This document shows, one piece after another, positions 8,309-18,490 of a stretch of DNA of 64,000 nt (its first letter is position 1; each line of letters begins with the position of its first letter). The notes under the pieces are model-generated. The model was not told where the DNA came from. It worked only from the letters and a program-made list of their open reading frames with translations, and did not search any database. Made by a program: the position numbers and the translations under genes. Source of the stretch: Mycolicibacterium sphagni (lineage in GTDB: Bacteria; Actinomycetota; Actinomycetes; Mycobacteriales; Mycobacteriaceae); NCBI RefSeq assembly GCF_013337765.1, contig NZ_VBSB01000008.1, positions 62,001-126,000 on the forward strand, given 5' to 3'.

Positions 8309-8350
8309 GCGGGGACTTTCGCTTCGACTTCAAGGGACGACCGGCCCTAG
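8309..8350. promoter_or_regulatory. Two tandem DosR-like boxes
   Basis: Box 1 (8309-8328) reads GCGGGGACTTTCGCTTCGAC, 13 of 20 positions of the DosR consensus including a complete GGGACTTT half. Box 2 (8331-8350) reads CAAGGGACGACCGGCCCTAG, keeping GGGAC and CCC in symmetric positions. The starts are 22 bp apart, about two helical turns, so bound dimers would lie on the same DNA face. The pair ends 33 bp before the ATG of the SRPBCC gene at 8384. It is also about 200 bp upstream of divergent pfkA. Confidence 0.5.
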
Positions 8351-8383
8351 CCGCATAGCCGCCACACGCCGCAGAGTGAATAC

Positions 8384-9199
8384 ATGAGCGGGCACAAACA
8401 ACGTGCGGCGATGGCTTCAACGCTGATTTTGCTTTATGCGGCCAGGCGGTACTACCGAAATTGGGGTACCACGAAGCAGGAATGCCGGATGGTCCTGCCT
8501 GGCGACGAACTCCTCAGGCAACCCGTGCTTCGCACGACCGAAGGGGTGTGGATCGATCGGTCGGCAAGTGCGGTCTGGCCGTGGCTTGCGCAGATGGGAC
8601 AAGACCGCGGCGGTGCCTACGGTCTTGAGTTGCTGGAGAACTCGATGGGGCTGCACTATCGCAACGCCGACCGCGTTCATCCGGAGTGGCAACACCTCAG
8701 CGTCGGCGACGTCGTCCGGCTGGCGCCCAAAGGTTGGCTTCGATTGCCCGACGGGATCGTGATGCGGGTTGTCGCATTGACCGACGAACGATCCATCGTC
8801 CTACACGCGGGGCCTCCGAGCCTGCCATGGGAAACTGTCTGGTCATTTCATCTGATCCCGTACGGGGATGACCGCTGCCGGGTCCTCGTTCGGACGAGGG
8901 TGGCGCTGCGGCACCCAGGTGAGGTGTTGTTGGCTGAGCTGGCCGGCCCCGCCACTGCGTTGATCACCCGCGGTCTGTTGAAAGGCATTCAGCGACGGGT
9001 GTCGGAGGTTGACAACAACCAAGAACGGCAAAGCATTTCGCGCGTGGTGGTGAACATCGAACCGATACCCCAGGCCGACGACGCCGATATCGCCGAACAA
9101 GCGCGCCCGGTCGAGGACAACGGCGAAGACGACGATCTACTTGAACAGCGGCAGGCTGTGTGCGATGTCCCCGCAGCTGAGTACCCGTCACACCTTTGA
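8384..9199 (+). CDS. SRPBCC-fold protein with acidic C-terminal tail
   Basis: 271 residues. Residues about 28-205 fit the SRPBCC/START-like ligand-binding fold; WGTTKQECRMVLPGDELL and the following VWPWLAQMGQDRGG are typical of the mycobacterial group. No catalytic residues can be named. An N-terminal hydrophobic stretch (STLILLYAARRYY) may be a short anchor. The last 60 or so residues are rich in Asp and Glu and resemble nothing I know; they may be a lineage-specific tail. It is preceded by two DosR-like boxes, suggesting hypoxic induction. Confidence 0.7.
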   Translation: MSGHKQRAAMASTLILLYAARRYYRNWGTTKQECRMVLPGDELLRQPVLRTTEGVWIDRSASAVWPWLAQMGQDRGGAYGLELLENSMGLHYRNADRVHPEWQHLSVGDVVRLAPKGWLRLPDGIVMRVVALTDERSIVLHAGPPSLPWETVWSFHLIPYGDDRCRVLVRTRVALRHPGEVLLAELAGPATALITRGLLKGIQRRVSEVDNNQERQSISRVVVNIEPIPQADDADIAEQARPVEDNGEDDDLLEQRQAVCDVPAAEYPSHL

Positions 9200-9335
9200 C
9201 CTTGTCCCCGGGAGTTCGGCGGTCGTACACGCAGCTCACATTGCGGTCATCGGGCCACGTCACGACTGACCTGTGGCCGCCCCGACGATTACCTCGCGGT
9301 CCACGCCATAATTCGCAGGTGTAGGAGGAAGTGTC

Positions 9336-10328
9336 ATGATCCGAACAACGCTGTCGCGCGACGTCATCGCCCAAACTGTGCATCGTGCGTGCCGAGCCCC
9401 GTCGATCCACAACAGCCAACCATGGCGTTTCGTCGGCGACCACGCAGGCGGACTGCAGCTATTTGTGGACCGTGATCGTCTCGTCGACGCAGACTCCTCG
9501 GGTCGGCAAGCACTCCTGAGTTGCGGGGCGGTGCTCGACCACTTCAGGGTCGCTCTGGCTGCGGCTGGTTGGGTGGCGAATGTCGACTATCACCCCAATC
9601 CCAACGATTACACGCACCTGGCGTCGATCGACTTCGTTCCCATGGAGTTCGTCACCGACGCCCACCGGGGCCGCGCCGATGCGATCCTCACACGACGCAC
9701 CGACCGCTTGCCGTTTGACGAGCCCGCCGATTGGGACGCCTTCGAGCTTGTGTTGCGCCAGCAGGTCGGCGATGATCTGGCTTTGTTGGATGTTCTTCCC
9801 GACAACGCGCGCCCGCAACTTGCCGAAGCATCCCAGCTGACAGAATCACTGCGCCTGTACGATTCGTCGTATCATGCTGAATTGGCATGGTGGACTGGGC
9901 CATTCGGAGCTTCTGACGGCATACCGCAAAGTTCACTCGTCACCGCGGCAGAAGGTGATCGGGTGGATATCGGCCGCAACTTCCCCGTCACCCACCATCG
10001 CGAGAGGCGTTCGCAGGTCCCCGAAGACAGGTCGAAGATCGTCATGTTGTCTGCCTTCGACGACAACCGCCTCGACATCCTCACCTGCGGCGAGGCGCTT
10101 TCGGTAGCGCTTCTGGAGGCGACGATGGCGGGCTTCGCGACCTGCCCGCTGACCCACATGACCGAGCTTGCGGCCAGCCGTGACATCCTCAGCCGGCTTT
10201 CCGGGCGCGCGCTGCCCCAGGTCTTGATCCGGGTCGGCTCTGTGCCGGTGGCCGAGGACGTCGAACCGCCGACCCCTCGCCGCCCGCTGGACGAGGTGCT
10301 CACCTGGGGTGCGGCATCTCGACGCTGA
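9336..10328 (+). CDS. Acg-family nitroreductase-like FMN protein
   Basis: 330 residues, similar to the Acg/Rv3131 family of nitroreductase-fold proteins, which in M. tuberculosis are among the DosR-induced genes. The N-terminus has APSIHNSQPWRF, the FMN/phosphate-binding signature. The central HAELAWWTGPFG and SSLVTAAEGDRVDIGR and the end GFATCPLTHMTELAASRDIL are characteristic. Length is normal (about 330). The ATG follows GTAGGAGGAAG, a strong ribosome binding site. I found no good DosR box in its 136-bp upstream gap. Substrate is unknown; these proteins may bind flavin without being active nitroreductases. Confidence 0.88.
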   Translation: MIRTTLSRDVIAQTVHRACRAPSIHNSQPWRFVGDHAGGLQLFVDRDRLVDADSSGRQALLSCGAVLDHFRVALAAAGWVANVDYHPNPNDYTHLASIDFVPMEFVTDAHRGRADAILTRRTDRLPFDEPADWDAFELVLRQQVGDDLALLDVLPDNARPQLAEASQLTESLRLYDSSYHAELAWWTGPFGASDGIPQSSLVTAAEGDRVDIGRNFPVTHHRERRSQVPEDRSKIVMLSAFDDNRLDILTCGEALSVALLEATMAGFATCPLTHMTELAASRDILSRLSGRALPQVLIRVGSVPVAEDVEPPTPRRPLDEVLTWGAASRR

Positions 10329-10361
10329 ACTCGGTTGTCCAGCGAACAGGCCTGGTCATAC

Positions 10362-12161
<1,800 letters not shown>

Positions 12162-12165
12162 CCAG

Positions 12166-12477
12166 CTATCGGCTTGTGATCGTCTCCCGGTCGCTGTCCG
12201 CCTTTGATAGTGCATGGTCGGCGGTCTTGAGAAGACTGCGGTGAAATTTGTATTGCGCTTGGATCAGATCGTCTGCCAGCTCGAGGGCGGCATCGACGAC
12301 CTTGTTGCGCAACGGCTGAACCAACTCGGGGACGGTTTCATCGACCGCGTCGCGGAACTTACGCAGCGCCGCGCCGGCGGCGCGCTGGCCGGATTCCGCC
12401 GACGCACGTAACTCCTCCGTGAGATCGCCGGCCTTGGGATCTGATTTCTTTTGCTGGACAGTCTCTTTCATGTTCAT
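12166..12477 (-). CDS. Small phasin-like helical protein
   Basis: 103 residues, predicted almost entirely alpha-helical, with a charged N-terminus and amphipathic pattern (LIQAQYKFHRSLLKTADHAL) reminiscent of phasin-like or lipid-particle-associated mycobacterial proteins. No catalytic motif. Its stop is four bases from the kinase stop (convergent). A DosR-like box lies about 120 bp upstream of its start, so it may belong to the same hypoxia response. The function is unknown; phasin-like is a structural impression only. Confidence 0.6.
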   Translation of the reverse strand: MNMKETVQQKKSDPKAGDLTEELRASAESGQRAAGAALRKFRDAVDETVPELVQPLRNKVVDAALELADDLIQAQYKFHRSLLKTADHALSKADSDRETITSR

Positions 12478-12560
12478 GTCTCTTTCATTGGTGGTGCGAT
12501 GCGGGAAACGGAGTTGGCCGCCAGATCAACCGTATTTCACACAGCCGTTGGCCGATATGG

Positions 12561-12581
12561 CCGAAGGCCCCCGACCTTCGG
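12561..12581. repeat. 7-bp inverted repeat
   Basis: CCGAAGG, a 7-base loop, then CCTTCGG. It lies in the 253-bp gap between the phasin-like gene and the short acg-like gene, about 80 bp before the phasin-like gene on the minus strand and downstream of the acg-like gene. It could be the latter's terminator, though no U tract follows. Confidence 0.4.
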
Positions 12582-12597
12582 GCCGGATTGAGCGACG

Positions 12598-12617
12598 AGT
12601 CCGACGAAAGTCCCCAT
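12598..12617. promoter_or_regulatory. DosR-like box upstream of the phasin-like gene
   Basis: The sequence CCGACGAAAGTCCCCAT (12601-12617) matches 13 of 17 positions of the inner DosR consensus GGGACTWWAGTCCCSAA, including an intact AAAGTCCCCA half. It is 121 bp upstream of the 12477 start codon, within the range for DosR promoters. Confidence 0.5.
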
Positions 12618-12730
12618 CTCATAGAGCAGATGGTCGGCGACAGGGCGGACGGTTTTGTGCACTGAGAAGATGTTGTGCCATAGGTGAATAGGTCGTCACG
12701 TTCGTGCCACCACAGAAGGATTGCTGAGTG

Positions 12731-13516
12731 TTACGGATCGACATTCAACGGCGGCCAGCCCACCCGCAGCAGCATCTGCGGAAACAGCATGTCGTCGAAC
12801 ACGCTCGTGCGTAGCCTCGTCCGCGTATCGGCGACCTCGAGCTCCTCCGCCAGAGCGCATGAGGCCAATCCCTGGACGGTCGCAGTGAGCAACACCGCGC
12901 TAGTCGCTTCGCCGGCCCGAAGCTGACTGCCGATATCGTCTGCCGCGGTCCCCAATGCAAGTAGGACACCGCTGTCACTGGCCCTTGACACACCGGCAGC
13001 AGGTTCAGGTAGCGGAACGTAGTGTTGCGCCTGCGGTCCTAGATACGCATCGGTGGTTTCGATCCGCCGCATCGTTGCGCCGTGGCGCGCCGCATGAGCA
13101 CCCATCAGAGCAATGTCGCCCATCGCAACGGGCCATGAGTTGTAAGCGCGTCGATCGTCCTGCCGCCTGGGAATTGCTGCCGCCATCGCAATGTCGATAT
13201 CAGCGGGTGCGCCGCGGTGCAGTTGCAGTGACGCGAGGTGATCGGAGTGGTCTGGATTCGGGAGCCGCTGGACGCCGGTGCGCCAGCCCAACGCGCACAG
13301 TGCAATCGATGCGTGGTGCAAGGCTGCTCCGCAGTCGACGATCAGGCCGTGGCCGTCGGCGGTCTGGTTCGAACGCACCTCGGGTTTGACGTAAAGATTC
13401 AGCGTGTGCGACCCAATTTGCCACTGCCATGGTTGCGAGTTCTGGCCCGACGGCGCGCGGTTGGCCAATTCGATTGCGGTGCTGAGGGTGGCGTCGTCAG
13501 GGAAATCTGTAGTCAT
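12731..13516 (-). CDS. Acg-family nitroreductase-like protein, short form
   Basis: 261 residues. It shares with the longer Acg-like protein at 9336 the N-terminal NRAPSGQNSQPWQW flavin-site motif and the C-terminal GLASCALAEELEVADTR segment. About 70 residues are missing between them, including the HAEL.WW and VTAAEGDRVD block. The ATG at 13516 is chosen because family similarity starts there; the frame is open further upstream but without similarity and through the shared promoter region. It is transcribed divergently from the universal stress protein, behind three DosR-like boxes. Whether it still binds FMN is uncertain. Confidence 0.8.
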   Translation of the reverse strand: MTTDFPDDATLSTAIELANRAPSGQNSQPWQWQIGSHTLNLYVKPEVRSNQTADGHGLIVDCGAALHHASIALCALGWRTGVQRLPNPDHSDHLASLQLHRGAPADIDIAMAAAIPRRQDDRRAYNSWPVAMGDIALMGAHAARHGATMRRIETTDAYLGPQAQHYVPLPEPAAGVSRASDSGVLLALGTAADDIGSQLRAGEATSAVLLTATVQGLASCALAEELEVADTRTRLRTSVFDDMLFPQMLLRVGWPPLNVDP

Positions 13517-13582
13517 GGGCACACGCCGCCTCCGATGGAATGTGACAGTCAGATCGACGATGTCGCGCCCAAACGCAGTCGT

Positions 13583-13661
13583 CCAGGGGCGCAAGTCCCC
13601 AAAGCTGATGACGACCGATATTGGGGACCAATGACCACATGGCGAGGACCTTCGCCCCTCC
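13583..13661. promoter_or_regulatory. Cluster of three DosR-like boxes in a divergent promoter
   Basis: Box A (13583-13602) has a perfect right half AAGTCCCCAA and GGG at the left (14 of 20 consensus positions). Box B (13621-13640), TTGGGGACCAATGACCACAT, matches 15 of 20 with an intact TTGGGGAC left half. Box C (13642-13661) keeps GGAC and CCCC (11 of 20). B and C start 21 bp apart, echoing the 22-bp spacing upstream of the gene at 8384. They lie between the short acg-like gene (start 13516) and the universal stress gene (start 13722) and could serve both. Confidence 0.6.
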
Positions 13662-13721
13662 GTGATCACGACCTGTGCCGATAGCGTCGGTGTCATCTCA
13701 GACCACTGAGGGGAATTGATC

Positions 13722-14588
13722 ATGGCTGAAATCCAGAGCGTCGCAGCGTCGGTGGTCGTCGGCGTGGACGGGTCGCGAACGGCCATAGACGCTGCGCTGT
13801 GGGCTGTGGACGAAGCGATCGCCCGCGACATTCCGTTGCGCTTGGTGTACGCGATCGATCCCGCCGAGGGACGGGACACCGACGCGCAGGAAATCGCCCG
13901 CGAGTTCGCGGCCGCCGAGACGGCGGTGCGGTGCGCGGCCATCGCCGTCGAGTCGACTGAGAAGCCGGTGAAGATCGAGGCGGAGATCCTCCGCGGCCAA
14001 CCCCTGCAAGCGTTGCTTGCCGCATCCAGGAACGCGGCGATGCTGTGCGTCGGCTCTATTGGTTTCGAGCATTTCCGGGACGGCCGCGTCGGATCGACGG
14101 CTGCGGAATTGTCGACGGCAGCGCACTGCCCTGTGGTCGTTGTCCGAGCTATCGACCCGGCAGTGAGTACACGGCGATGCGTGGCTGTGGTGCTGGACGA
14201 AGCGGGAGGCGATGCTGCCCTGCGGCACGGGTTCGATGAAGCGCGGCTGCGTGGCGCCCCGTTGCGGGTGATGGCGATCTGGCAGTCGCGGTACGCCGAC
14301 CCCCGTGACGATCACGCCGTCACCGATGGCAATCGCCATGTCAAGGCAGCGCTCGAGCGCCGTCTGGAATTGTGGCGAAGAAACTATCCCGAGCTAGATG
14401 TGGCGGCGGTGGCGCTGCATGGCAGCCCGCTGAGATATTTGGTCGAGCACGGCGATTCACTTCAGCTGCTCGTGGTCGCCCACGAACGCGGACAGGCCAT
14501 CAAAGAACTGTTGGGGCGCCCCGGAAGCGCGGCGCTGCATCACGCGAACTGTTCGGTATTGATCGCCGAGCCCCGAAACATGTTGTGA
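13722..14588 (+). CDS. Universal stress protein, two UspA domains
   Basis: 288 residues forming two tandem Usp domains. Domain 1 begins VVVGVDGSRTAIDAALWAVD and carries a perfect ATP motif G-x2-G-x9-G-S in VGSIGFEHFRDGRVGS. In domain 2 the matching loop (ERGQAIKELLGRPGS) has 10 residues and lacks the first glycine, so only the first site is likely to bind ATP. This architecture is that of the DosR-regulated universal stress proteins of M. tuberculosis. The ATG at 13722 follows GAGGGGAATTG; a TTG two codons earlier is less likely. Three DosR-like boxes lie upstream. Confidence 0.9.
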   Translation: MAEIQSVAASVVVGVDGSRTAIDAALWAVDEAIARDIPLRLVYAIDPAEGRDTDAQEIAREFAAAETAVRCAAIAVESTEKPVKIEAEILRGQPLQALLAASRNAAMLCVGSIGFEHFRDGRVGSTAAELSTAAHCPVVVVRAIDPAVSTRRCVAVVLDEAGGDAALRHGFDEARLRGAPLRVMAIWQSRYADPRDDHAVTDGNRHVKAALERRLELWRRNYPELDVAAVALHGSPLRYLVEHGDSLQLLVVAHERGQAIKELLGRPGSAALHHANCSVLIAEPRNML

Positions 14589-14932
14589 AGAAGGCAAGTT
14601 GATCGTCAACGGGTTTGAAGGCCGTCGGATGGTGAAGGTCTTTGTTGGTAGATGGCCACGAAGTAGTCCGCTACGGTGTCATCGATCTGGTGAGCGCTGA
14701 CTCTGATTGACGGGCATGACCCTCGCCACTGATGAAGCCGACAGTCGAGCGTCTGGTTCAGGCCGCCCCAGGTGAAAGCCACGACACACAGTTCACGCAT
14801 ACCCAAACACTCAGGTTACTGATGATGACGCCAACGACCGCGGACGAAACACAGGCGAAGTTCAAAAATTGGGGTCGACTACACCCACGGCGAAGACGAA
14901 ACAGGTCGTAGATCACGTGCCACGATGTATCG
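14589..14932. other. Intergenic region without recognisable gene
   Basis: About 344 bp. Short minus-strand frames exist (for example 14606-14806) but lack a ribosome site and family resemblance. A loose GGGG...CCC element near 14871 is too weak to call a DosR box. It could be a decayed gene. Confidence 0.4.
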
Positions 14933-15415
14933 GTGAGCGAACGCATCGAGGTTCAACGAATCATCCCCGCGCCTGCCGCGGACATCTTCGCGGTGCTCTG
15001 CGATCCGCAGGGCCACGTCGCGATTGACGCCACCGGCATGCTGCAGGACGCCGACGGCCAACCGGTCCGTGCCGCGGGCGACAGTTTCGTCGTGCACATG
15101 GACCGCGAATCGCTCAACGATTACCCGTTGGGCAAGTACGACGTCACCGTCTCGATCACGCAGTTCGAACAGGACCGGTTGATTGCGTGGACGATCTTCG
15201 GCCAGCTGAAGCCGGACATCGGGCACGTGTACGGCTACCGGTTGGATCCCTCGGACGGCGGGACGGCGGTCACGTCGTTCTACGACTGGTCCGACATCGA
15301 TCAGCATTGGCGCGACGCCAAGATTTTTCCGATCGTCGGCGAGCCGGCATTGCGCGCGACATTGGGCATCCTCGACCGGGCCGTGCGGCGAGGTTATCCG
15401 CAATCGTCAACCTAG
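14933..15415 (+). CDS. SRPBCC-family protein (polyketide cyclase/START-like)
   Basis: 160 residues from a GTG start at 14933. It has the SRPBCC pattern: an N-terminal strand (RIEVQRIIPAPAADIFAVLCDPQGH), central strands ending in LIAWTIFG, and a long C-terminal helix (ALRATLGILDRAVRRG). Such small hydrophobic-ligand-binding proteins are numerous in mycobacteria and their substrates are mostly unknown. It stands alone after the stress-gene cluster. Confidence 0.75.
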   Translation: MSERIEVQRIIPAPAADIFAVLCDPQGHVAIDATGMLQDADGQPVRAAGDSFVVHMDRESLNDYPLGKYDVTVSITQFEQDRLIAWTIFGQLKPDIGHVYGYRLDPSDGGTAVTSFYDWSDIDQHWRDAKIFPIVGEPALRATLGILDRAVRRGYPQSST

Positions 15416-15571
15416 AACGGTCGTATTGGCGGTTTAGCGGCGTGGCCACATCCCTTGGCTGATCGACGAATGAGGTGACTTTTCGGACCGCCGCGGATCT
15501 GGCAATGTGGGTTTTCCCGGCCGCACGTGCAGGTCCACAGAGTCAGCGGCCACCGCCGGAAAGGAGATCGC

Positions 15572-15895
15572 ATGGGCCTATTTCGGAAGAACAAGCACCA
15601 TGAAGCAGCTCCCGTCGATGCAAATGTCTTCTACTCCACCCCCTTTGGGGACACCAAAGAAGGCGGACAGAAACTGTTTTTACTTCAGCGAGACGGTGTT
15701 TCGTATTTCCCGGTTTTTCGAAGCCTGGACTCGATGAAGGAGTTCTATGAGCAAGCCAACCGTGCCGCCTACATGGTGCTTCAGGGCGATGTCGCGAGTG
15801 TGATGGACACTATGCGCTCAATAGAACTGATGAAAGACGCGGGGATCGTCATTGAGCCGTTGAGCGCTCATCCGGTTGAAGTCATGCCGTGTTGA
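15572..15895 (+). CDS. Small SseB-like hypothetical protein
   Basis: 107 residues from the ATG at 15572, preceded by AAAGGAG, a good ribosome binding site; the frame is open 45 bp further upstream without a ribosome site. The middle (YFPVFRSLDSMKEFYEQANRA) and end (LMKDAGIVIEPLSAHPVEV) resemble SseB-type domains, often used as accessory or sensing modules. The resemblance is weak. No operon partner is visible. Confidence 0.55.
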   Translation: MGLFRKNKHHEAAPVDANVFYSTPFGDTKEGGQKLFLLQRDGVSYFPVFRSLDSMKEFYEQANRAAYMVLQGDVASVMDTMRSIELMKDAGIVIEPLSAHPVEVMPC

Positions 15896-16447
15896 CGAGA
15901 GTCGTTGGCGCACTTCGACTCCCCCATTTCCCTTCGTGCGAACATGCGCTTTGGAGCTAGCTGTCGTGTCGACGTGTGCGCTTGTGCGGTGCACCGAAAT
16001 CCGCGAAACCTGAGAAAAACCTGATAAATTGACGCCGGTGTGGATAGCGGCTCGTCGATAGCGACGGCGCCGTCACCGGTACGGCCGACATGCCGGGCGG
16101 GATTTTCGACGTGCTCGTCGGGCCCGGCGGTACGAATCAGGGGCGGTGCGCCCAAGGGCCTGGTGCTCAGCGGGGACGGCGCGAAGATCTACAGCACTCA
16201 GGCGGGCCGGCTGCCGCTCCTGACTGCGCTGTTCGTTACCCGGATAACCATGCTTGACACTGCTGCCGTGTAGCCGGTCGTCCCGGGCGTTCCATAAGAG
16301 TCTGCTCGCGCACGGCCGAGGCTCCGCGAAGATGTCCGGCCTACCGACTACGATTTCGGCGGCACACCCGTGATCGCCGAGTGGATAGCCGGTTAGGCCT
16401 GCGTTTCAGTCCGCCCGTCCGCCGGCCTTGACGTAAAAGGACGAGCA
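15896..16447. other. Non-coding region before the topoisomerase genes
   Basis: About 550 bp containing the beta-propeller-like remnant listed separately (16030-16273) and otherwise no supportable gene. The end should hold the promoter of the topoisomerase operon, but I see no unmistakable -10/-35 pair. Confidence 0.4.
16030..16273 (+). pseudogene. Degenerate beta-propeller-like fragment
   Basis: One plus frame reads LVDSDGAVTGTADMPGGIF followed by DVLVGPGGT; a neighbouring frame continues GAPKGLVLSGDGAKIYSTQAG and RITMLDTAAV before a stop. Together they have the rhythm of YncE/NHL-like propeller repeats (VVGPDGT..., VLSPDGTKIYVT...). The break between frames implies a frameshift, and no start codon with a ribosome site is present. 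It is probably a remnant of a repeat-rich surface protein gene. Confidence 0.3.
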
Positions 16448-18481
16448 GTGAGTTACACCGCGGCTGACATCACCGAACTTGACGATGTCCAGCACACCCG
16501 CCTGCGCCCGGCGGTAAACCTCGGGCTGGACGTGCTCAACACAGCGCTGCGCGAGATCGTCGACAACGCGATCGAGGAGGTCGCCGATCCGAGCCACGGT
16601 GGGTCGTGCGTGACGATCACCTTGCACGGCGACGGATCGGTCAGCGTCGCCGACGACGGCCGGGGCCTTCCTGTCGACTCCGACCCGGTGACCGGGAAGA
16701 ACGGCATCGTCAAGACTTTGGGTACCGCGCGGGCCGGCGGCAAGTTCTCCGAGCACACTGACGCGGCCAGCACGGGCGCTGGTCTGAACGGAATCGGTGC
16801 TGCCGCAGCGGTTTTCATTTCCGCTCGGACCGATGTGACGGTGCGTCGCGCGGGCAAGACCTACCTGCAGAGTTTCGGCAGGGGTTATCCCGGCACGTTC
16901 GAGGGTAAGGATTTCGATCCGGACGCCCCGTTCGCCCGCTCCGACACGCAGAAATTGCGCGGCGTCGGCAATCGCAAACCGGATGCCCACGGCACCACGG
17001 TGCGCATCTTGTTCGACCCGATCGTGGTGCCGGACTCCAGTGTGGACATCAACGAGGTACTTTTGCGGGCGCACGCCGCTGCGCGGATGTCCCCCGGTGT
17101 GCAGCTGGTCGTCATCGACGAAAGCTGGCCCGGCGACGAGATCCGGCCCGAGTTGCTCGAACCGTTCAGCGGTCCATGGGGCACCGATACCCTTCTTGAC
17201 CTCATGTGTGCCGCCGCCGGAACCCCCGTTCCAGGTGCTCGAGCCGTGGTGGAGGGCCGCGGCGAGTACACCACCGGCCGCGGCCCGACCCCATTCCGCT
17301 GGTCGTTGACGGCCGGACCCGCCGAACCGGCCATGGTCGCCGCGTTCTGCAACACCGTGCGCACCCCCGGCGGCGGATCCCACCTGACCGCCGCGGTGAA
17401 GGGACTATCCGAGGCACTGGCTGACCGTGCGTCCCGGATCCGAGACTTGGGCCTGGCCAAAGGCGAAGACGGCCCGGAGGCGCAGGATTTCGCCGCGGTC
17501 ACCTCCCTCGCCGTCGATACCCGCGCACCGGACGTCGCATGGGACTCCCAAGCGAAGACCGCCGTGTCCTCCCGCTCTCTGAACGTGGCGATGGCCCCCG
17601 ATGTGGCGCGCAGCGTCAACATCTGGGCCGCCAACCCCGGCAACGCCGACGCCGTATCGCGGTGGACCACGCTGGCGCTCGAGGCCGCCAGGGCGCGGCG
17701 CAGTGCTGAGGGCGCCAAAGCCCGCTCCCGCGCTGCGTCGAAAGCCAAGGGGCTGGGGACGAACCTGTCGCTGCCACCCAAGCTGCTGCCCAGCCGGGAA
17801 AGTGGTCGCGGGTCGGGCGCGGAGCTGTTCTTGTGCGAGGGCGACTCGGCACTGGGCACCATCAAGGCGGCGCGCGACGCCACCTTCCAAGCAGCGTTCC
17901 CGCTGAAAGGCAAGCCGCCCAACGTCTATGGCTTCACCGTGAGCAAAGCTCGGGTCAAGGACGAGTTCGATTCGATCGAACGCATCCTGGGATGCGGAGT
18001 GCGCGACAACTGCGATCCGGAGTCGTGCCGGTACGACCGGATCTTGTTCGCCTCCGACGCCGACCCCGACGGCGGCAACATCAACTCGAGCCTCATCTCG
18101 ATGTTCCTGGACTTCTATCGGCCGCTCGTCAAGGCCGGGATGGTTTACGTGACATTGCCGCCGCTGTTCGTGGTCAAGGACGGCCAGGAGCGCATCTACT
18201 GCCAGGACGAGTCGGAACGCGATGCCGCGGTGGCTCAGATGAAAGCCACCTCAAAACGCAAGGTGGAGGTGCAGCGGAACAAAGGTCTCGGCGAGATGGA
18301 CGCCGACGACTTCTGGAACACCGTGCTGGATCCGCAGCGGCGCACCGTGATTCGGGTGCACCTCGATGACGGGGACCCGAAGCTGCACCACACCCTGTTC
18401 GGTGGGCCGCCGGAGGGCCGGCGCACCTGGATGGCCGATGTCGCCTCTCGCGTCGACACCGCGGCCCTCGATCTCGACTAA
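16448..18481 (+). CDS. topoN: Atypical type IIA topoisomerase ATPase subunit (TopoN/GyrB-like)
   Basis: 677 residues. The GHKL ATPase has REIVDNAIEE (Glu36, Asn40), DDGRGLPVD (about 69-77) and GLNGIGAAA, where gyrase has GLHGVG. The TOPRIM domain has CEGDSA (Glu about 464) and SDADPDGG (about 537), giving the metal-binding residues. It differs clearly from housekeeping GyrB and is paired with a GyrA-like gene 9 bp downstream. This matches the two-subunit TopoNM enzyme described in M. smegmatis, reported to introduce positive supercoils. Start is a GTG at 16448 after AAAGGACGAGCA. Confidence 0.88.
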   Translation: MSYTAADITELDDVQHTRLRPAVNLGLDVLNTALREIVDNAIEEVADPSHGGSCVTITLHGDGSVSVADDGRGLPVDSDPVTGKNGIVKTLGTARAGGKFSEHTDAASTGAGLNGIGAAAAVFISARTDVTVRRAGKTYLQSFGRGYPGTFEGKDFDPDAPFARSDTQKLRGVGNRKPDAHGTTVRILFDPIVVPDSSVDINEVLLRAHAAARMSPGVQLVVIDESWPGDEIRPELLEPFSGPWGTDTLLDLMCAAAGTPVPGARAVVEGRGEYTTGRGPTPFRWSLTAGPAEPAMVAAFCNTVRTPGGGSHLTAAVKGLSEALADRASRIRDLGLAKGEDGPEAQDFAAVTSLAVDTRAPDVAWDSQAKTAVSSRSLNVAMAPDVARSVNIWAANPGNADAVSRWTTLALEAARARRSAEGAKARSRAASKAKGLGTNLSLPPKLLPSRESGRGSGAELFLCEGDSALGTIKAARDATFQAAFPLKGKPPNVYGFTVSKARVKDEFDSIERILGCGVRDNCDPESCRYDRILFASDADPDGGNINSSLISMFLDFYRPLVKAGMVYVTLPPLFVVKDGQERIYCQDESERDAAVAQMKATSKRKVEVQRNKGLGEMDADDFWNTVLDPQRRTVIRVHLDDGDPKLHHTLFGGPPEGRRTWMADVASRVDTAALDLD

Positions 18482-18490
18482 GGACGTATT

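Noticed and set aside
9241..9275. Possible DosR box before the acg-like gene at 9336
   Set aside because: Only about 9 of 20 positions match, with no intact half-site.
14606..14806. 66-residue minus-strand ORF
   Set aside because: No ribosome site, no recognisable domain, in a probable non-coding gap.
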